Source: WRIS01 sp050945135
GTDB taxonomy: Bacteria; Actinomycetota; Coriobacteriia; Coriobacteriales; Eggerthellaceae
Assembly: GCA_050945135.1 (NCBI GenBank)
Contig: JBMNSJ010000002.1
Location: 19,742 to 83,741, forward strand
Reading direction: 5' to 3'
Length of the DNA stretch: 64,000 nt
A program made the translations under genes and the position numbers. The notes beneath the pieces are model-generated. The model saw only the letters and a program-made list of their open reading frames with translations, had not been told where the DNA came from and ran no database searches. Positions 1 through 9,593 of this stretch are shown one piece after another. The first letter of the stretch is position 1. Every line of letters begins with the position of its first letter.

Positions 1-244
1 GAGACGGGCCGACATCGACGTTAATAATCACGTGAATAATGCACGTTATGTAGAAATAGCCTTAGATGCGCTGCCCGAAAACTATGAGGTTGCGCGTTTT
101 CGTATCGAATACAAAAAACCAGCTCATTGGGGCGATAGCCTACATCTTTTTGCAGCCGCATCCGATTGCTCTGCATACACCGTGAAACTTGGCGATGAGG
201 CGGGAATTCCTTTTGCCGTAGCTGAGTTCTTCTCTGCAATCTAG
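1..244 (+). CDS. Acyl-ACP thioesterase, C-terminal fragment
   Basis: Only the last 80 or so codons are in the window; the reading frame is open from base 2 and the start lies upstream. The fragment begins with a D-I-D-x-N-x-H-V-N-N-A-x-Y motif, which is characteristic of the second hotdog domain of FatA/FatB-like acyl-ACP thioesterases, enzymes that release fatty acids from acyl carrier protein in the cytoplasm. The rest fits the beta-strands of a hotdog fold (R-I-E-Y-K-K-P, A-H-W-G-D). The frame ends in TAG at 242-244. A gap of about 200 bp with the csoR promoter follows, so it is probably the last gene of its unit. The family call rests mainly on the short N-terminal motif. Confidence 0.75.
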   Translation, partial: RRADIDVNNHVNNARYVEIALDALPENYEVARFRIEYKKPAHWGDSLHLFAAASDCSAYTVKLGDEAGIPFAVAEFFSAI

Positions 245-380
245 CTTGTTTCCGATAATTTCGAACCTTAAAACCATACGAAGTTGATAGCTCTCTGAGA
301 AATTGCATGTCTGAAATGCATCTAGCATGCTTGGGCTCGTATTCGAATGGTAGTGGAAAAGCCGTCTGCGATATGAGCTC

Positions 381-408
381 TTGTAAATACCCTAGGGGGG
401 TATATAAT
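381..408 (+). promoter_or_regulatory. csoR-copA promoter with embedded CsoR operator
   Basis: A -35 box TTGTAA (381-386) and a perfect -10 TATAAT (403-408) are 16 bp apart. The spacer is filled by the GC-rich dyad ATACCCTAGGGGGGTAT (387-403), which has the TACCC...GGGTA layout of known CsoR operators. Repressor bound there would cover the spacer and block polymerase, and would be released when Cu(I) binds CsoR. The first gene downstream encodes CsoR, so autoregulation is likely (inference). Confidence 0.8.
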
Positions 409-442
409 CCAGTGAGAAACTAATTGCTAAGGAGCCAAGCAT

Positions 443-757
443 ATGCCAGAAGACTTACAACATTCTTGTTGTGACCAGCACACAAAGAACACTCCAAGAA
501 GTATCGAGATGCAACAAGATATTCAGCGCAGACTCAATCGGGCCATCGGTCAGCTCAATGGGGTTAAAACGATGATTGACGATAATAGGTACTGCGGTGA
601 CGTTCTTACGCAGTTAACAGCTGCCGAGAGTGCGATACGAAGTGTGTCGAGCATTGTGCTGCAAAATCATCTTGAAACCTGCGTGGTCGAACAAATTCAA
701 GAGGGCAATACCGAAATCATAGGCGAGGTAATGCGTCTGATGAAGAAGTTTTCGTAA
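443..757 (+). CDS. csoR: CsoR-family copper-sensing transcriptional repressor
   Basis: A 104-residue all-helical protein of the CsoR/FrmR family. The Cu(I)-binding triad is visible as C51, H76 and C80 (Y-C-G-D-V ... N-H-L-E-T-C), together with the usual R-L-N-R-x-x-G-Q-L-x-G-V helix 1 near residues 30-41. This C/H/C set distinguishes copper CsoR from FrmR and RcnR. The N-terminus has an extra H-S-C-C-D-Q-H cluster (7-13) outside the core that might also bind metal. RBS-like AAGGAG lies about 8 bp before the ATG. copA starts 11 bp downstream, so the pair forms a copper-inducible operon that the repressor probably controls through the dyad at 387-403. Confidence 0.92.
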   Translation: MPEDLQHSCCDQHTKNTPRSIEMQQDIQRRLNRAIGQLNGVKTMIDDNRYCGDVLTQLTAAESAIRSVSSIVLQNHLETCVVEQIQEGNTEIIGEVMRLMKKFS

Positions 758-768
758 GGCGTGATGAT

Positions 769-2967
769 ATGAACTCCGAAGGAAACACTGCTACCTTGCG
801 ACTTGCGATTGAGGGCATGCACTGCGCCAATTGCTCAGCAAATATAGAAAAGCATTATCGGGCGCTCGATGGTGTAGCGAAAGTGGCGGTAAGCTTGGCT
901 ACGAACACCGGTGTCGTTGAGTTTGACCCAGAAAAACTTGACGTGAATGATTTGCTGCGCGTTTTTGATCAACTCAAATTTACTGCCGAAATTATCCCCG
1001 ATGATGCGCCGCTTGTTGACGATGCCAGAAGAGCGAAAGAAGCTGCTACCCGAAAGCACGACTTTCGTGTTTTCTCTGTCTCACTGGTGCTCACTATCAT
1101 CATTGTTTTTCTGGGCATGTTCCCCGGAATGCATCACATGCTAGGCGAAATAGGGGGAGCGCTCTTTTTTGGTGCACAAGCAACTCCTGACCAAGGGAGA
1201 TTCGTTGCTAATCTCATCCTGATGATTTTGACACTTCCTGTGCAGTTTGGCTGTGGCGCTCGTTTCTATTCTGGAGCGTATTATGCCCTTAAAGATAAAT
1301 CGGCAAACATGGATGTCTTGGTGGCCTTGGGGACCTCTATTGCGTTTATATTCTCGGTTTGGATTACTTTTTCTGGCTCGACGGTAAACAGCGGTATGCC
1401 GTATTTTGAGACCTGCGCTATGCTGATAACCTTTGTCCTACTTGGGAAAATCTTAGAAACCCGCGCAAAGGGAGCAACGTCGCAAGCAATAGAGAGCTTG
1501 ATGAACCTCAGTCCTGCCACAGCAACGGTTGTCCGACAAGGAAAAGAAGATGAAATCCTCCTTGCACAGGTATTGGTGGGGGATACGGTTTTGGTGCGTC
1601 CAGGCGAAAAAGTTCCGGTTGATGGTCAGGTTGTTTCGGGTTGTTCCGAAATAGATGAAAGCATGCTCACGGGTGAAGCGATGCCAGTCATGAAAGAAGT
1701 GGGCGCTCAGGTTACTGGCGGAACCCTTAACACTACAGGATCGCTCAGTATTCGAGCTATGCGTGTCGGCAAAGACTCAACGCTCGCACGAATCGTACGT
1801 GCAGTTGAAGATGCGCAAGGTTCAAAAGCGCCCGTGCAAAAGATGGCCGATAAAATTGCATCAATTTTTGTTCCCGGTATTTTAATCATATCGCTTATCA
1901 CCTTTGTAGGATGGATGCTTTTTGGAAACGCAGCTGGTGATATCGTAGGTTTTCAGCAGGCTTTGCTTGCCGCAGTAGCCGTTATTGTTGTGGCCTGTCC
2001 GTGTGCGCTTGGTCTGGCTACTCCAACAGCTTTGATGGTTGGTATGGGTAAGGGGGCCCAGCTGGGCGTTCTCATAAAGGATGGAGAGGTACTTCAGCAT
2101 TTATGCGAGCTCAACATTGCCGTATTCGACAAAACGGGCACTCTCACATGCGGCAGGCCAACAGTGGTTGAAAGCGATGTTGCGCTTGAGTACTTGCGCC
2201 TTGCAGCTGCCCTCGAAGCAAAAAGTGAGCATCCTCTTGCCAAAGCCGTCGTCTCTTATGCAACTGATCAGGGCGTTAGTAATCTTCCTGAGCCAGAGAA
2301 CTTCGAGGCTATCGTTGGTCGCGGAGTTGAGGGTAAGGTGGAAGGGCACGAGCTTTTCGTTGGCACCCGCGTAATTGTGGACGGAGCAGACGTGGGTGGT
2401 TTCAGATTCTTTGATGCCCCTAAAGAAGATGCGCAGTCCACCCTGCAAGAGCTTGCCGAAAAGTATGGCGTCAGCTCATATATGGTAACTGGCGATTCGC
2501 TCGAAAATGCAAGCGAGGTAGCCCAGATGATAGGCCTCGACAAAAAGCATGTGCTTGCTGGAGTCAAGCCCCGTGAGAAGGCAGAACGTGTCCAAAGCCT
2601 TAAAGCTTCTTCTCTTGAGACGAAAAACATTCTCGCGTTTATTGGTGACGGCATCAATGACGCACCCGCGCTTGCAGCTGCAGATGTAGGGGTAGCCATG
2701 GCAAGCGGGACAGATGTCGCCCTTGACGCAGGTTCGGTTGTTCTGATGCGTAATCGATTGCGAGATTTCATTACAGCAATCAAACTTTCTCGAGCAACCA
2801 TGCGCAAAGTGAAGCAAAACCTGTTTTGGGCTCTCATTTACAATCTGATTATGATTCCTCTGGCAGCCTTCGGCATCATTGCTCCGGAGCTTGCAGGCGC
2901 TGCGATGGCTCTTTCAAGTGTCTCGGTGGTTTCAAATTCGCTGCTTTTAAAAAGATTCAAAGTGTAG
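769..2967 (+). CDS. copA: Copper-exporting P1B-type ATPase
   Basis: A 732-residue heavy-metal ATPase that would pump Cu(I) out of the cytoplasm. In order: one N-terminal heavy-metal-associated domain with G-M-H-C19-A-N-C22; transmembrane segments from about residue 100; an actuator domain with T-G-E-A-M-P; the membrane metal site C410-P-C412, diagnostic of P1B-1 copper/silver pumps; the phosphorylated aspartate D454 in D-K-T-G-T-L-T; the hinge G626-D-G-I-N-D; and two C-terminal membrane helices. Length is usual for CopA with a single metal-binding domain. It sits 11 bp after csoR with no promoter of its own visible, so the two are probably co-transcribed. The protein appears complete. Confidence 0.95.
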   Translation: MNSEGNTATLRLAIEGMHCANCSANIEKHYRALDGVAKVAVSLATNTGVVEFDPEKLDVNDLLRVFDQLKFTAEIIPDDAPLVDDARRAKEAATRKHDFRVFSVSLVLTIIIVFLGMFPGMHHMLGEIGGALFFGAQATPDQGRFVANLILMILTLPVQFGCGARFYSGAYYALKDKSANMDVLVALGTSIAFIFSVWITFSGSTVNSGMPYFETCAMLITFVLLGKILETRAKGATSQAIESLMNLSPATATVVRQGKEDEILLAQVLVGDTVLVRPGEKVPVDGQVVSGCSEIDESMLTGEAMPVMKEVGAQVTGGTLNTTGSLSIRAMRVGKDSTLARIVRAVEDAQGSKAPVQKMADKIASIFVPGILIISLITFVGWMLFGNAAGDIVGFQQALLAAVAVIVVACPCALGLATPTALMVGMGKGAQLGVLIKDGEVLQHLCELNIAVFDKTGTLTCGRPTVVESDVALEYLRLAAALEAKSEHPLAKAVVSYATDQGVSNLPEPENFEAIVGRGVEGKVEGHELFVGTRVIVDGADVGGFRFFDAPKEDAQSTLQELAEKYGVSSYMVTGDSLENASEVAQMIGLDKKHVLAGVKPREKAERVQSLKASSLETKNILAFIGDGINDAPALAAADVGVAMASGTDVALDAGSVVLMRNRLRDFITAIKLSRATMRKVKQNLFWALIYNLIMIPLAAFGIIAPELAGAAMALSSVSVVSNSLLLKRFKV

Positions 2968-3048
2968 ATACGCTGCAATAACGATGCTTTTGCGTGCTTG
3001 CGATATACTTAAAAACCGCAAACCACCAATATTGAGGAGGCTACGTCT

Positions 3049-4419
3049 ATGAGTGCTTCTGCCATCATCCTCGCAGCAGGTGCGGGTACCCGTATGAAGT
3101 CAAAGAAACCGAAGGTTGTTCACGAGATGCTTGGAAAGCCTCTTGTGCGCTGGGTTGTTGATTCTGCTCACGAAGCAGGAATTGATCGTCTTGTGACCGT
3201 GGTAGGCCACGAACGCGAGCAGGTAATTCCTCTTGTTGAAGGAGATACAGCAGTAGTTGTGCAGGAGCAACTGGTAGGAACAGCAGATGCAGTAAATTCC
3301 TGCCGCGCAAGCTTTGCTGATTTCGACGGATCACTACTGGTCCTTTCGGGAGACAGCCCTCTTATCACACCAGAGACTATAAAGGCTTTACTTACGAAAC
3401 GCGAAAAAGAGCAGGCTGCAGTAGTTGTTCTTACGATGAATCTAGCAAATCCTTTTGGCTATGGTCGCATTGTGCGTGATGAAAATGGTGCGGTTGAGCG
3501 GATTGTCGAACAGAAAGATTGCAGTCCTGATCAGGCCCTCATATCTGAGTGCAACTCGGGCTTTTATTGCTTTGATGCACGTGCACTTTTTGACGCACTT
3601 GCTCAGGTTGACAACCAAAATGCACAAGGAGAGTTTTACCTGACAGACGTTCTTGAGATTTGCCGCAAGGCTGGGCGTGGAGTAGTTACCTTGCAGACCT
3701 CCCATCCCGAAGAAGCTCTCGGTATTAATTCTCGCTCGCAGCTGGCACAAGCTAGTCGTTTTGCTCAGAGGCGTATTAACGAGCGTTTTATGGCAGAAGG
3801 GGTTACTATGACCGACCCCGCTCTTGTGTGGATTGGGCCCGATGTAACAATCGCCACTGATGTTGAGCTTTTACCTATGACTTCGCTTTTTGGCAACACA
3901 TCGATTGGTGAAGACAGCGTAATTGGCCCAAATTCGCGCCTAACCGATACCAAGGTTGGCGCTGGATGCAGCGTTGATGAGACTATTGCTATCGAAGCGA
4001 TAATCGGCGATGAAGCCGATTGTGGTCCGCGTACTTACTTACGTCCTGGCGCAGATTTGCGGCGCGGCGCAAAGGCAGGAACTAGCGTCGAGATAAAGAA
4101 ATCTGTCATAGGCGAAGGTTCAAAGGTTCCTCATTTAAGCTATATTGGAGACGCAACCATAGGCACCGGTGTCAATATCGGAGCGGGCTCTATTACCTGT
4201 AATTATGATGGCAAAAAGAAACATAAAACCGAAATCGGAGATAACGCCTTCGTAGGTTCAGATACGATGCTTGTGGCTCCGGTACATATTGGCTCGAACG
4301 TAACTATCGGAGCAGGTTCGGTTATTACCGAAGATGTTTCCGATTATTCACTTGGTCTTGGACGTGCACGTCAAACAGAAATCGTCGGATGGGCAAAAAG
4401 AACCTCTGATACCGTGTAA
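3049..4419 (+). CDS. glmU: Bifunctional UDP-GlcNAc pyrophosphorylase / glucosamine-1-P acetyltransferase
   Basis: A 456-residue cytoplasmic enzyme for the last two steps of UDP-N-acetylglucosamine synthesis, the precursor of peptidoglycan. The N-terminal nucleotidyltransferase half shows L-A-A-G-x-G-T-R-M-K-S (residues 7-17) and G-T-A-D-A-V. The C-terminal half, from about residue 250, is a left-handed beta-helix with hexapeptide repeats (I-G-x-x-x-x-I-G), ending in N-Y-D-G-x-x-K-H-K-T and F-V-G-S-D-T-M-L-V-A-P. Both active sites look intact and length matches E. coli GlmU. The ATG follows GAGGAGG. The partner glmM lies in another part of this window (46721-48067). Confidence 0.96.
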   Translation: MSASAIILAAGAGTRMKSKKPKVVHEMLGKPLVRWVVDSAHEAGIDRLVTVVGHEREQVIPLVEGDTAVVVQEQLVGTADAVNSCRASFADFDGSLLVLSGDSPLITPETIKALLTKREKEQAAVVVLTMNLANPFGYGRIVRDENGAVERIVEQKDCSPDQALISECNSGFYCFDARALFDALAQVDNQNAQGEFYLTDVLEICRKAGRGVVTLQTSHPEEALGINSRSQLAQASRFAQRRINERFMAEGVTMTDPALVWIGPDVTIATDVELLPMTSLFGNTSIGEDSVIGPNSRLTDTKVGAGCSVDETIAIEAIIGDEADCGPRTYLRPGADLRRGAKAGTSVEIKKSVIGEGSKVPHLSYIGDATIGTGVNIGAGSITCNYDGKKKHKTEIGDNAFVGSDTMLVAPVHIGSNVTIGAGSVITEDVSDYSLGLGRARQTEIVGWAKRTSDTV

Positions 4420-4511
4420 GAACTTTGAAGCATTGGCTATCTGCGGGCTAGCTCAGTTGCAGATGCCATACAATGAGGAAATGGAATGGCAAAGGTGAGG
4501 AGAGGTATTGC

Positions 4512-5483
4512 ATGACTGATATGAAGAAGAGCTTGGCGTTGTTTTCCGGCTCGGTTAACGCAGAGTTGGCAGAACAAATTGCAGAGGTGCTCGACATCAA
4601 GCTCGGTAATATCAAGCTGAAGCAATTTTCTAACGGAGAAATCTATGCGCGTTATTTAGACAGTATTCGCGGTGCTGATGTATTTATCATACAGTCGGTT
4701 GCAGGTGAGCGCGTCAATGACGCACTCATGGAGCTGCTTATTATGACTGACGCTGCAAAGCGTGCGTCTGCAAGAACCGTTACCGCCGTAATCTCGCACT
4801 ATGGCTACTCTCGACAAGATCGAAAAGCCGCCGCTCGCGAGCCTATTACTGCAAAACTCATCGCTAATCTTATGACGGTCGCTGGCATCGATCGTACGAT
4901 AACCATTGATTTACACCAGGGCCAGATACAAGGCTTTTTCGACACGCCGGTTAATCACTTAACAGCTTTGCCTATTTTGGCTGATTACTTTAAAGCAAAA
5001 AACCTCGATAAATCACGCCTGTGTATTGTGAGTCCAGATGTGGGACGCGCAAAAGCTGCTAAAAAATTCTCTGACATCATGGATGCCGATTTAGTCATCA
5101 TGCACAAGGGAAGACCTAATCATAACGAAGCAGAAATCACCGCGCTTATTGGTGATGTACAAGACAAAATCTGTATTATCAACGACGATATGATTGATAC
5201 GGCAGGTACCTTGATTGCTGCCGCTGAAACGCTCAAGCAAGAAGGGGCCGATTTAGTATATGTGTGCGCTACGCATCCTATCTTTAGTGGACCGGCATAT
5301 GAGCGTCTTGAAGGTTCCGAGATTGAAGAAGTCGTTGTATGCAATACCATCCCTATCCCAGAGGAGCATTTACAGGGCAAGATTAAAACGGTATCGGTGG
5401 CGCCTTTATTCGCCAATGCAATAGCGAATGTCTATAACAATGAATCGGTTTCTGAACTTTTTGACCCCGACTACGCGCTCTAG
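4512..5483 (+). CDS. prs: Ribose-phosphate pyrophosphokinase (PRPP synthetase)
   Basis: Makes phosphoribosyl pyrophosphate from ribose-5-phosphate and ATP, feeding purine, pyrimidine, histidine and NAD synthesis. The 323-residue product has F-S-N-G-E-I near the N-terminus, the D-L-H-Q-G-Q-I-Q-G-F-F motif, and the PRPP-binding loop D-D-M-I-D-T-A-G-T. The start was set at ATG 4512 because GAGGAGAGG lies just upstream; an in-frame ATG at 4473 would add 13 residues not found in the family. It follows glmU by about 90 bp, and pth follows with at most a small gap, as in many bacteria (glmU-prs-pth). Confidence 0.95.
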   Translation: MTDMKKSLALFSGSVNAELAEQIAEVLDIKLGNIKLKQFSNGEIYARYLDSIRGADVFIIQSVAGERVNDALMELLIMTDAAKRASARTVTAVISHYGYSRQDRKAAAREPITAKLIANLMTVAGIDRTITIDLHQGQIQGFFDTPVNHLTALPILADYFKAKNLDKSRLCIVSPDVGRAKAAKKFSDIMDADLVIMHKGRPNHNEAEITALIGDVQDKICIINDDMIDTAGTLIAAAETLKQEGADLVYVCATHPIFSGPAYERLEGSEIEEVVVCNTIPIPEEHLQGKIKTVSVAPLFANAIANVYNNESVSELFDPDYAL

Positions 5484-5499
5484 GGAAAACGAAACACTC

Positions 5500-6063
5500 G
5501 TGGATGCTTATCTGATTGTTGGGCTGGGAAACCCAGGACCTGATTACGAACAAACACGCCATAATGCTGGCTTTATGACAGTTGATTTGCTTGCCAAAGA
5601 GCTAGGTGTGAAGTACTGGAAAAATGAATGTGGTGCACAGAGCGGTAAAGCTAAGTATCACGGTCACGATGTGGTATTGGCTAAACCACAAGGTTTCATG
5701 AACACCTCTGGCGGTCCGGTAAAAAAACTTTGCGAGAGTTATAACATTAACCCTGAGCAGCTTATTATTATCCACGATGAGCTCGATATTGAGCCGGCGC
5801 ATATCCGCGTAAAGTTTGGTGGTGGGCATGCAGGGCACAACGGCTTGCGCTCGATTTGTGACAAGCTTGGTACGCGCGACTGGTATCGAATTCGCGTTGG
5901 CATCGGTCGACCTCCCGGAAGAATGCAGGTCAGCGATTACGTTCTCAGCCACACAAAAAAAGATGCGCTCGAAGAGCTCAACCATGCTTGCCAGCTTGCC
6001 GCAGAAGCTTCTTTGAAGCTCATCGACGAAGGTCTCGAGAAAACTCAGCAAGAATTCAACTAA
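5500..6063 (+). CDS. pth: Peptidyl-tRNA hydrolase
   Basis: Cleaves peptidyl-tRNA released from stalled ribosomes, recycling the tRNA. The 187-residue protein begins with L-I-V-G-L-G-N-P-G-P-x-Y and contains T-R-H-N-A-G-F (the catalytic histidine follows R), K-P-Q-G-F-M-N-T-S-G, and D-E-L-D-I with G-H-N-G-L-R. GTG 5500 is chosen since it gives the family's usual N-terminus and length; an ATG at 5428 would add 24 residues and overlap prs by 56 bp. The RBS before 5500 is weak, so translation may be coupled to prs, whose stop is 16 bp upstream. Confidence 0.92.
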   Translation: MDAYLIVGLGNPGPDYEQTRHNAGFMTVDLLAKELGVKYWKNECGAQSGKAKYHGHDVVLAKPQGFMNTSGGPVKKLCESYNINPEQLIIIHDELDIEPAHIRVKFGGGHAGHNGLRSICDKLGTRDWYRIRVGIGRPPGRMQVSDYVLSHTKKDALEELNHACQLAAEASLKLIDEGLEKTQQEFN

Positions 6064-6132
6064 GCAAACAGTCTTTTTCTGCTTCGTATAAGCTGCGCTG
6101 TACCTCGCTGGTAATAAAGGAGCGATGCTTGC

Positions 6133-7542
6133 CTAGCGCATCAAGCGTCGCAAAAGCTTGATTTTATCGCGGAAGGGTGGCACGCGAACAGGCACTTCAA
6201 TCTTGGTGCTTTTCGATAGAGTGGATTTGTAGTGAGTAAAACAATCGAATCCAACTTTGCCGTGATAGGCTCCCATACCCGAGTTTCCGACGCCGCCAAA
6301 TCCCATATGATTATTGGCGAGGTGAATTACGACATCATTAATGGTTGCTCCTCCAAATTGCAGCTCATCAAGAATGCGTCTCTGTACGTCCTTGTTGTTA
6401 GAAAAAATATAACAAGCAAGGGGGCTTTCGAAGTTTCGCACAATGTCGAATGCTTCATCGAGTGTGCGATAGCTTAAAAGAGGAAGTATGGGACCGAATA
6501 TTTCTTCACCCATAACGGGGTCGTTAAGACTGACTCCTGTGAGGCAGGTTGGTTCAATGCGCAGACTTTCTTTTTCCCCTTGGCCCCCAAACACAATCTG
6601 AGATTGTGGGTTGCGATTGTTTATCTGCTGCATGATTCGCTCAAAGTGATGTTCGTTGATAATGTGAGGCCATTCACTGCTTTCGAGGATGTTTTCGCCG
6701 TAATATTGATGGAAAGTAGAGTCTAGTTTTGCGACGAACTCATCAACTACGCTTTCGTGAACGAGAAGATAGTCGGGAGCTACGCATGTTTGACCGGAGT
6801 TTATGCCCTTCCCCCAGGCGATACGCTGAGCGGCACGTGTGATATTGGCGCTCTCATCAACGATGCAGGGGCTTTTGCCACCGAGTTCGAGGGTGACCGG
6901 ACAAAGGTGTTTTGCCGCAGCTTCTAAAATGGTGTGTCCCACACGCGGGCTGCCGGTAAAAAAGATCTTATCCCACCGAAGCTCAAGAAGCCAATCGTTC
7001 ATCTGGCTCGATCCGGGGAAGGCGCAACAGAATTCACGAGGGAACACCGCCTCAAACATTTCGACGAGGAAAGCGCTGGTATTTTCTGAGGTCCTCGAAG
7101 GCTTGATAGCTACACAGTTACCTGCGGCGATAGCGTCAATTACCGGAACAAGAGCAAGTTGTAAGGGGTAGTTCCAAGGAGAGAGTACGAGCACAACTCC
7201 AAGAGGGCTTGGGTACACTTTCGAACTCGAAGGAAAGTGGACAATTGGCGTAGCCACGCGTCTTGGTTTTGCCCAGGACTCCAGGTGTTTTAGGCAATAG
7301 CGAATCTCATCGTACACAATGCCTAGCTCAGTCGCATACCCTTCAAAAGCTGATTTACCTAAATCTGCTTGGAGAGCTCCGAGTGCGCGTTCTTCGTTCT
7401 CTTTGAGGTAGGTTCTCATGTTTTGCAAAGCAGACCGACGATATTCAAGAGAGCGCGTTGCGCCTGAAAGATGGAACGCACGCATATCAGCTAAAGCCGC
7501 TTCAAGGTTGTCGAGGCTCGCATATTTTGATGTGGCATCCAT
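6133..7542 (-). CDS. Aldehyde dehydrogenase, class 3-like
   Basis: An NAD(P)-dependent oxidoreductase of about 469 residues that converts aldehydes to acids. Visible motifs are S-P-W-N-Y-P (substrate entrance), I-K-P-S (cofactor), F-F-T-G-S-P-R-V-G, the general base in L-E-L-G-G-K-S-P and the nucleophile in G-Q-T-C-V-A-P-D-Y. The end, G-V-G-N-S-G-M-G-A-Y-H-G-K, is typical of the ALDH3 group (fatty or coniferyl aldehyde type) rather than the longer ALDH1/2 group. The ATG at 7542 is preceded by GGAAGGGG; an upstream in-frame start (7707) would extend through the divergent promoter region and is rejected. It stands alone and divergent from htrA; the physiological substrate cannot be read from the context. 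Confidence 0.9.
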   Translation of the reverse strand: MDATSKYASLDNLEAALADMRAFHLSGATRSLEYRRSALQNMRTYLKENEERALGALQADLGKSAFEGYATELGIVYDEIRYCLKHLESWAKPRRVATPIVHFPSSSKVYPSPLGVVLVLSPWNYPLQLALVPVIDAIAAGNCVAIKPSRTSENTSAFLVEMFEAVFPREFCCAFPGSSQMNDWLLELRWDKIFFTGSPRVGHTILEAAAKHLCPVTLELGGKSPCIVDESANITRAAQRIAWGKGINSGQTCVAPDYLLVHESVVDEFVAKLDSTFHQYYGENILESSEWPHIINEHHFERIMQQINNRNPQSQIVFGGQGEKESLRIEPTCLTGVSLNDPVMGEEIFGPILPLLSYRTLDEAFDIVRNFESPLACYIFSNNKDVQRRILDELQFGGATINDVVIHLANNHMGFGGVGNSGMGAYHGKVGFDCFTHYKSTLSKSTKIEVPVRVPPFRDKIKLLRRLMR

Positions 7543-7648
7543 GATTGCCCCTTCCAAGGTGGTGTTCCTAAACCATACGACATACATCAAACGGTGTAAT
7601 TTTTTGACACAGGATTGACAGATTGATGGTGAGTGGATGGCGGGCTTT

Positions 7649-7677
7649 TTTGGAGTGCTATCGTGGGTTAGTATACT
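7649..7677 (+). promoter_or_regulatory. Candidate htrA promoter
   Basis: A good -10 hexamer TATACT (7672-7677) sits 28 bp before the htrA ATG, with a weak -35 TTTGGA (7649-7654) 17 bp upstream. Two TTGACA hexamers (7604-7609 and 7615-7620) lie further upstream with no matching -10; they may be binding-site half-repeats or chance. Confidence 0.4.
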
Positions 7678-7705
7678 TCGTATGACAGTATCAAGGAGAG
7701 ATAGC

Positions 7706-9046
7706 ATGAATACACCCTACGACAACGAACCAAGCTCAACAAACACACCGCCAACGCAGCCAACAGCATCGATGCCCCCTGCTCACCAGGAAAAACCTCA
7801 GCAAACGGCACCGGTTACGCCTTCGCCTCAGTACGGAGTTCCTGCTGCTAAGCCGATTGCACCTGCCCATGCACAAAAAGCAGGTTCTTCAAACGCTAAA
7901 ACGTTCTTCATTTCGTTTTTGGGCGCTGCTCTTGCAGTTGTCATTGGGCTTGTTGGCTTTGGAATTTTCCAATCAAGCTCGAGCGGAACTTCCTCGGAGC
8001 ACTCAACAACGGTTCTAGGTTCTTCTGGCTCAGATATACAAATTGAGGAAGACGATACGCTTGCAGAAGCGGTTTCGAAAAAAGCCCTTCCGTCAGTTGT
8101 TAACATTGACGTATATGTCGAGCAAACGAGCATGAACCCCTTTGGTTACGGATCATCAAGCGGCGAGTCAACACAGTCTTCGCTCGGTAGTGGCGTTGTC
8201 CTTTCCGAAGACGGCTATATCATCACGAACTATCATGTTATTGAAGGTGCCGATTCGCTTGAAGTAACAGTGGGAGACGAAACGCATCAGGCAAGCATTG
8301 TAGGTACTGACCCTAGTTCTGACCTCGCCGTTCTCAAGATTGATGGCGCAGAAGGCCTTGTCCCTATCGAGATTGGTTCATCAGCCGACCTTGAGATTGG
8401 AGAATGGGTTATGACCATCGGTAGTCCCTTTGGTCTTGAGCAATCGGTAGCTACGGGTATTGTTTCAGCTACGAGTAGGTCGCAAATTGTTGAGTCCACC
8501 ATGGGCGATGCGATGGTTTATACCAACCTCATCCAGACTGACGCAGCAATTAATCCGGGCAACTCCGGCGGCGCACTTGTGGATTCTGACGGTAAGCTAA
8601 TTGGGGTTAATACCTTAATAACCTCGTATTCTGGCAATTATTCTGGAGTCGGCTTTGCGATTCCGGTTGATTATGCAATCAGCATTGCTGAGCAAATTAT
8701 CAGCGGAGAAGAGCCTACACACGCGCAACTTGGAGTGTCCTTGTCCACGGTAAGCCCCTCGGTTGCTCAGCGCTATGGTCTTGCAACCGATTCCGGCGCA
8801 TATGTAACACAGGTTTATTCTGACTCTGGCGCTGACAAAGCCGGAGTTGAAGTGGGAGATATTATTACAAAATTTGAGGGCACCACAGTCACTTCAGCAA
8901 GTGATCTTATGCTTGAGATACGTTCTCATAATCCAGGAGACAAAGTATCGATGGAAATCAATCGAAGTGGAAAAATTGAAACCCTCGAGGTAACCCTTGG
9001 TTCAGATGCTGCTACGTCTCAATCGGCGTTTAAGCAGGCAAGCTAA
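7706..9046 (+). CDS. Membrane-anchored HtrA/DegP-like serine protease with PDZ domain
   Basis: A 446-residue quality-control protease. Residues 1-70 are a Pro/Thr/Gln-rich cytoplasmic tail, followed by one membrane anchor (F-F-I-S-F-L-G-A-A-L-A-V-V-I, about 70-92), so the protease domain faces outside. The trypsin-like triad is H177 (N-Y-H-V-I-E), D206 (S-S-D-L-A-V-L) and S287 (G-N-S-G-G-A-L). One C-terminal PDZ domain spans about residues 350-440. The start at 7706 follows AAGGAGAG; an earlier in-frame ATG lies inside the promoter region. A clear terminator follows. It probably handles misfolded envelope proteins (family knowledge). Confidence 0.93.
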   Translation: MNTPYDNEPSSTNTPPTQPTASMPPAHQEKPQQTAPVTPSPQYGVPAAKPIAPAHAQKAGSSNAKTFFISFLGAALAVVIGLVGFGIFQSSSSGTSSEHSTTVLGSSGSDIQIEEDDTLAEAVSKKALPSVVNIDVYVEQTSMNPFGYGSSSGESTQSSLGSGVVLSEDGYIITNYHVIEGADSLEVTVGDETHQASIVGTDPSSDLAVLKIDGAEGLVPIEIGSSADLEIGEWVMTIGSPFGLEQSVATGIVSATSRSQIVESTMGDAMVYTNLIQTDAAINPGNSGGALVDSDGKLIGVNTLITSYSGNYSGVGFAIPVDYAISIAEQIISGEEPTHAQLGVSLSTVSPSVAQRYGLATDSGAYVTQVYSDSGADKAGVEVGDIITKFEGTTVTSASDLMLEIRSHNPGDKVSMEINRSGKIETLEVTLGSDAATSQSAFKQAS

Positions 9047-9071
9047 GAATTTAGCACAATTAACTTTTAGG

Positions 9072-9104
9072 AACGTGACTGCCGAAGCCGGTAGTCACGT
9101 TTTC
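9072..9104 (+). terminator. Rho-independent terminator of htrA
   Basis: A 12-bp stem (9072-9083 with 9090-9101, one G-U pair) closes a six-base loop GAAGCC and is followed by a short T run. It lies 25 bp after the htrA stop. Confidence 0.85.
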
Positions 9105-9302
9105 TGTGTTCGAATAGTTTGAAAAACTCCCGTGTCCCATTCTGCTTGATCAAAACATTTGAGTCGTTGGTGTATGCGAGCTCTCCTTTGAGGTGTCTCC
9201 AGGCTGTCGTCATAAATCTTGCTAAACCAAGCTATTTGCCTGAGTGAATGATGCTTCAATCGTAACTGACACCAAAAATCTTACGAAACCAACCCAATTT
9301 GT

Positions 9303-9448
9303 ATGAGATGGAAGCTTATGCCCGGTCAAATCCGTCGAATCAGATGGATAGACACTCTGCCGCGATAGCGGAATCTTCGCCACCTGGGTTTATGTGATGT
9401 GCGAATTCGCTTGTTTGTAATAAGTGCGGGCATAAGCTTCAATCTCAT
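9303..9448. repeat. Inverted repeat A, 22-bp arms
   Basis: The arm 9303-9324 is the reverse complement of 9427-9448 with a single mismatch; the arms contain AAGCTTATGCCC and GGGCATAAGCTT. They enclose 102 bp, in which a small CCGC-GATA-GCGG hairpin is visible. There is no T run, so it is not a standard terminator. Confidence 0.8.
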
Positions 9449-9593
9449 GCAGAATATCGAGCAGAGCTTGTTCTTTTCGAGTGCGGCAGCACGTTCGGCA
9501 GTTGTTAGGATTGCACAACCCATGTTCGACGTGTTGACTATGGGCAAAACCAGTCACATTACTAGAGTTTTGGCAGAATTGCCTCGCAGCCAC

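Noticed and set aside
5428..5499. Upstream ATG for pth
   Set aside because: Would overlap prs by 56 bp and add residues absent from the family.
6232..6477. Plus-strand frame inside the aldehyde dehydrogenase
   Set aside because: Shadow of a well-supported gene on the other strand.
7543..7707. N-terminal extension of the aldehyde dehydrogenase to 7707
   Set aside because: Would run through the divergent promoter region; the start at 7542 has a good ribosome site and the family N-terminus.
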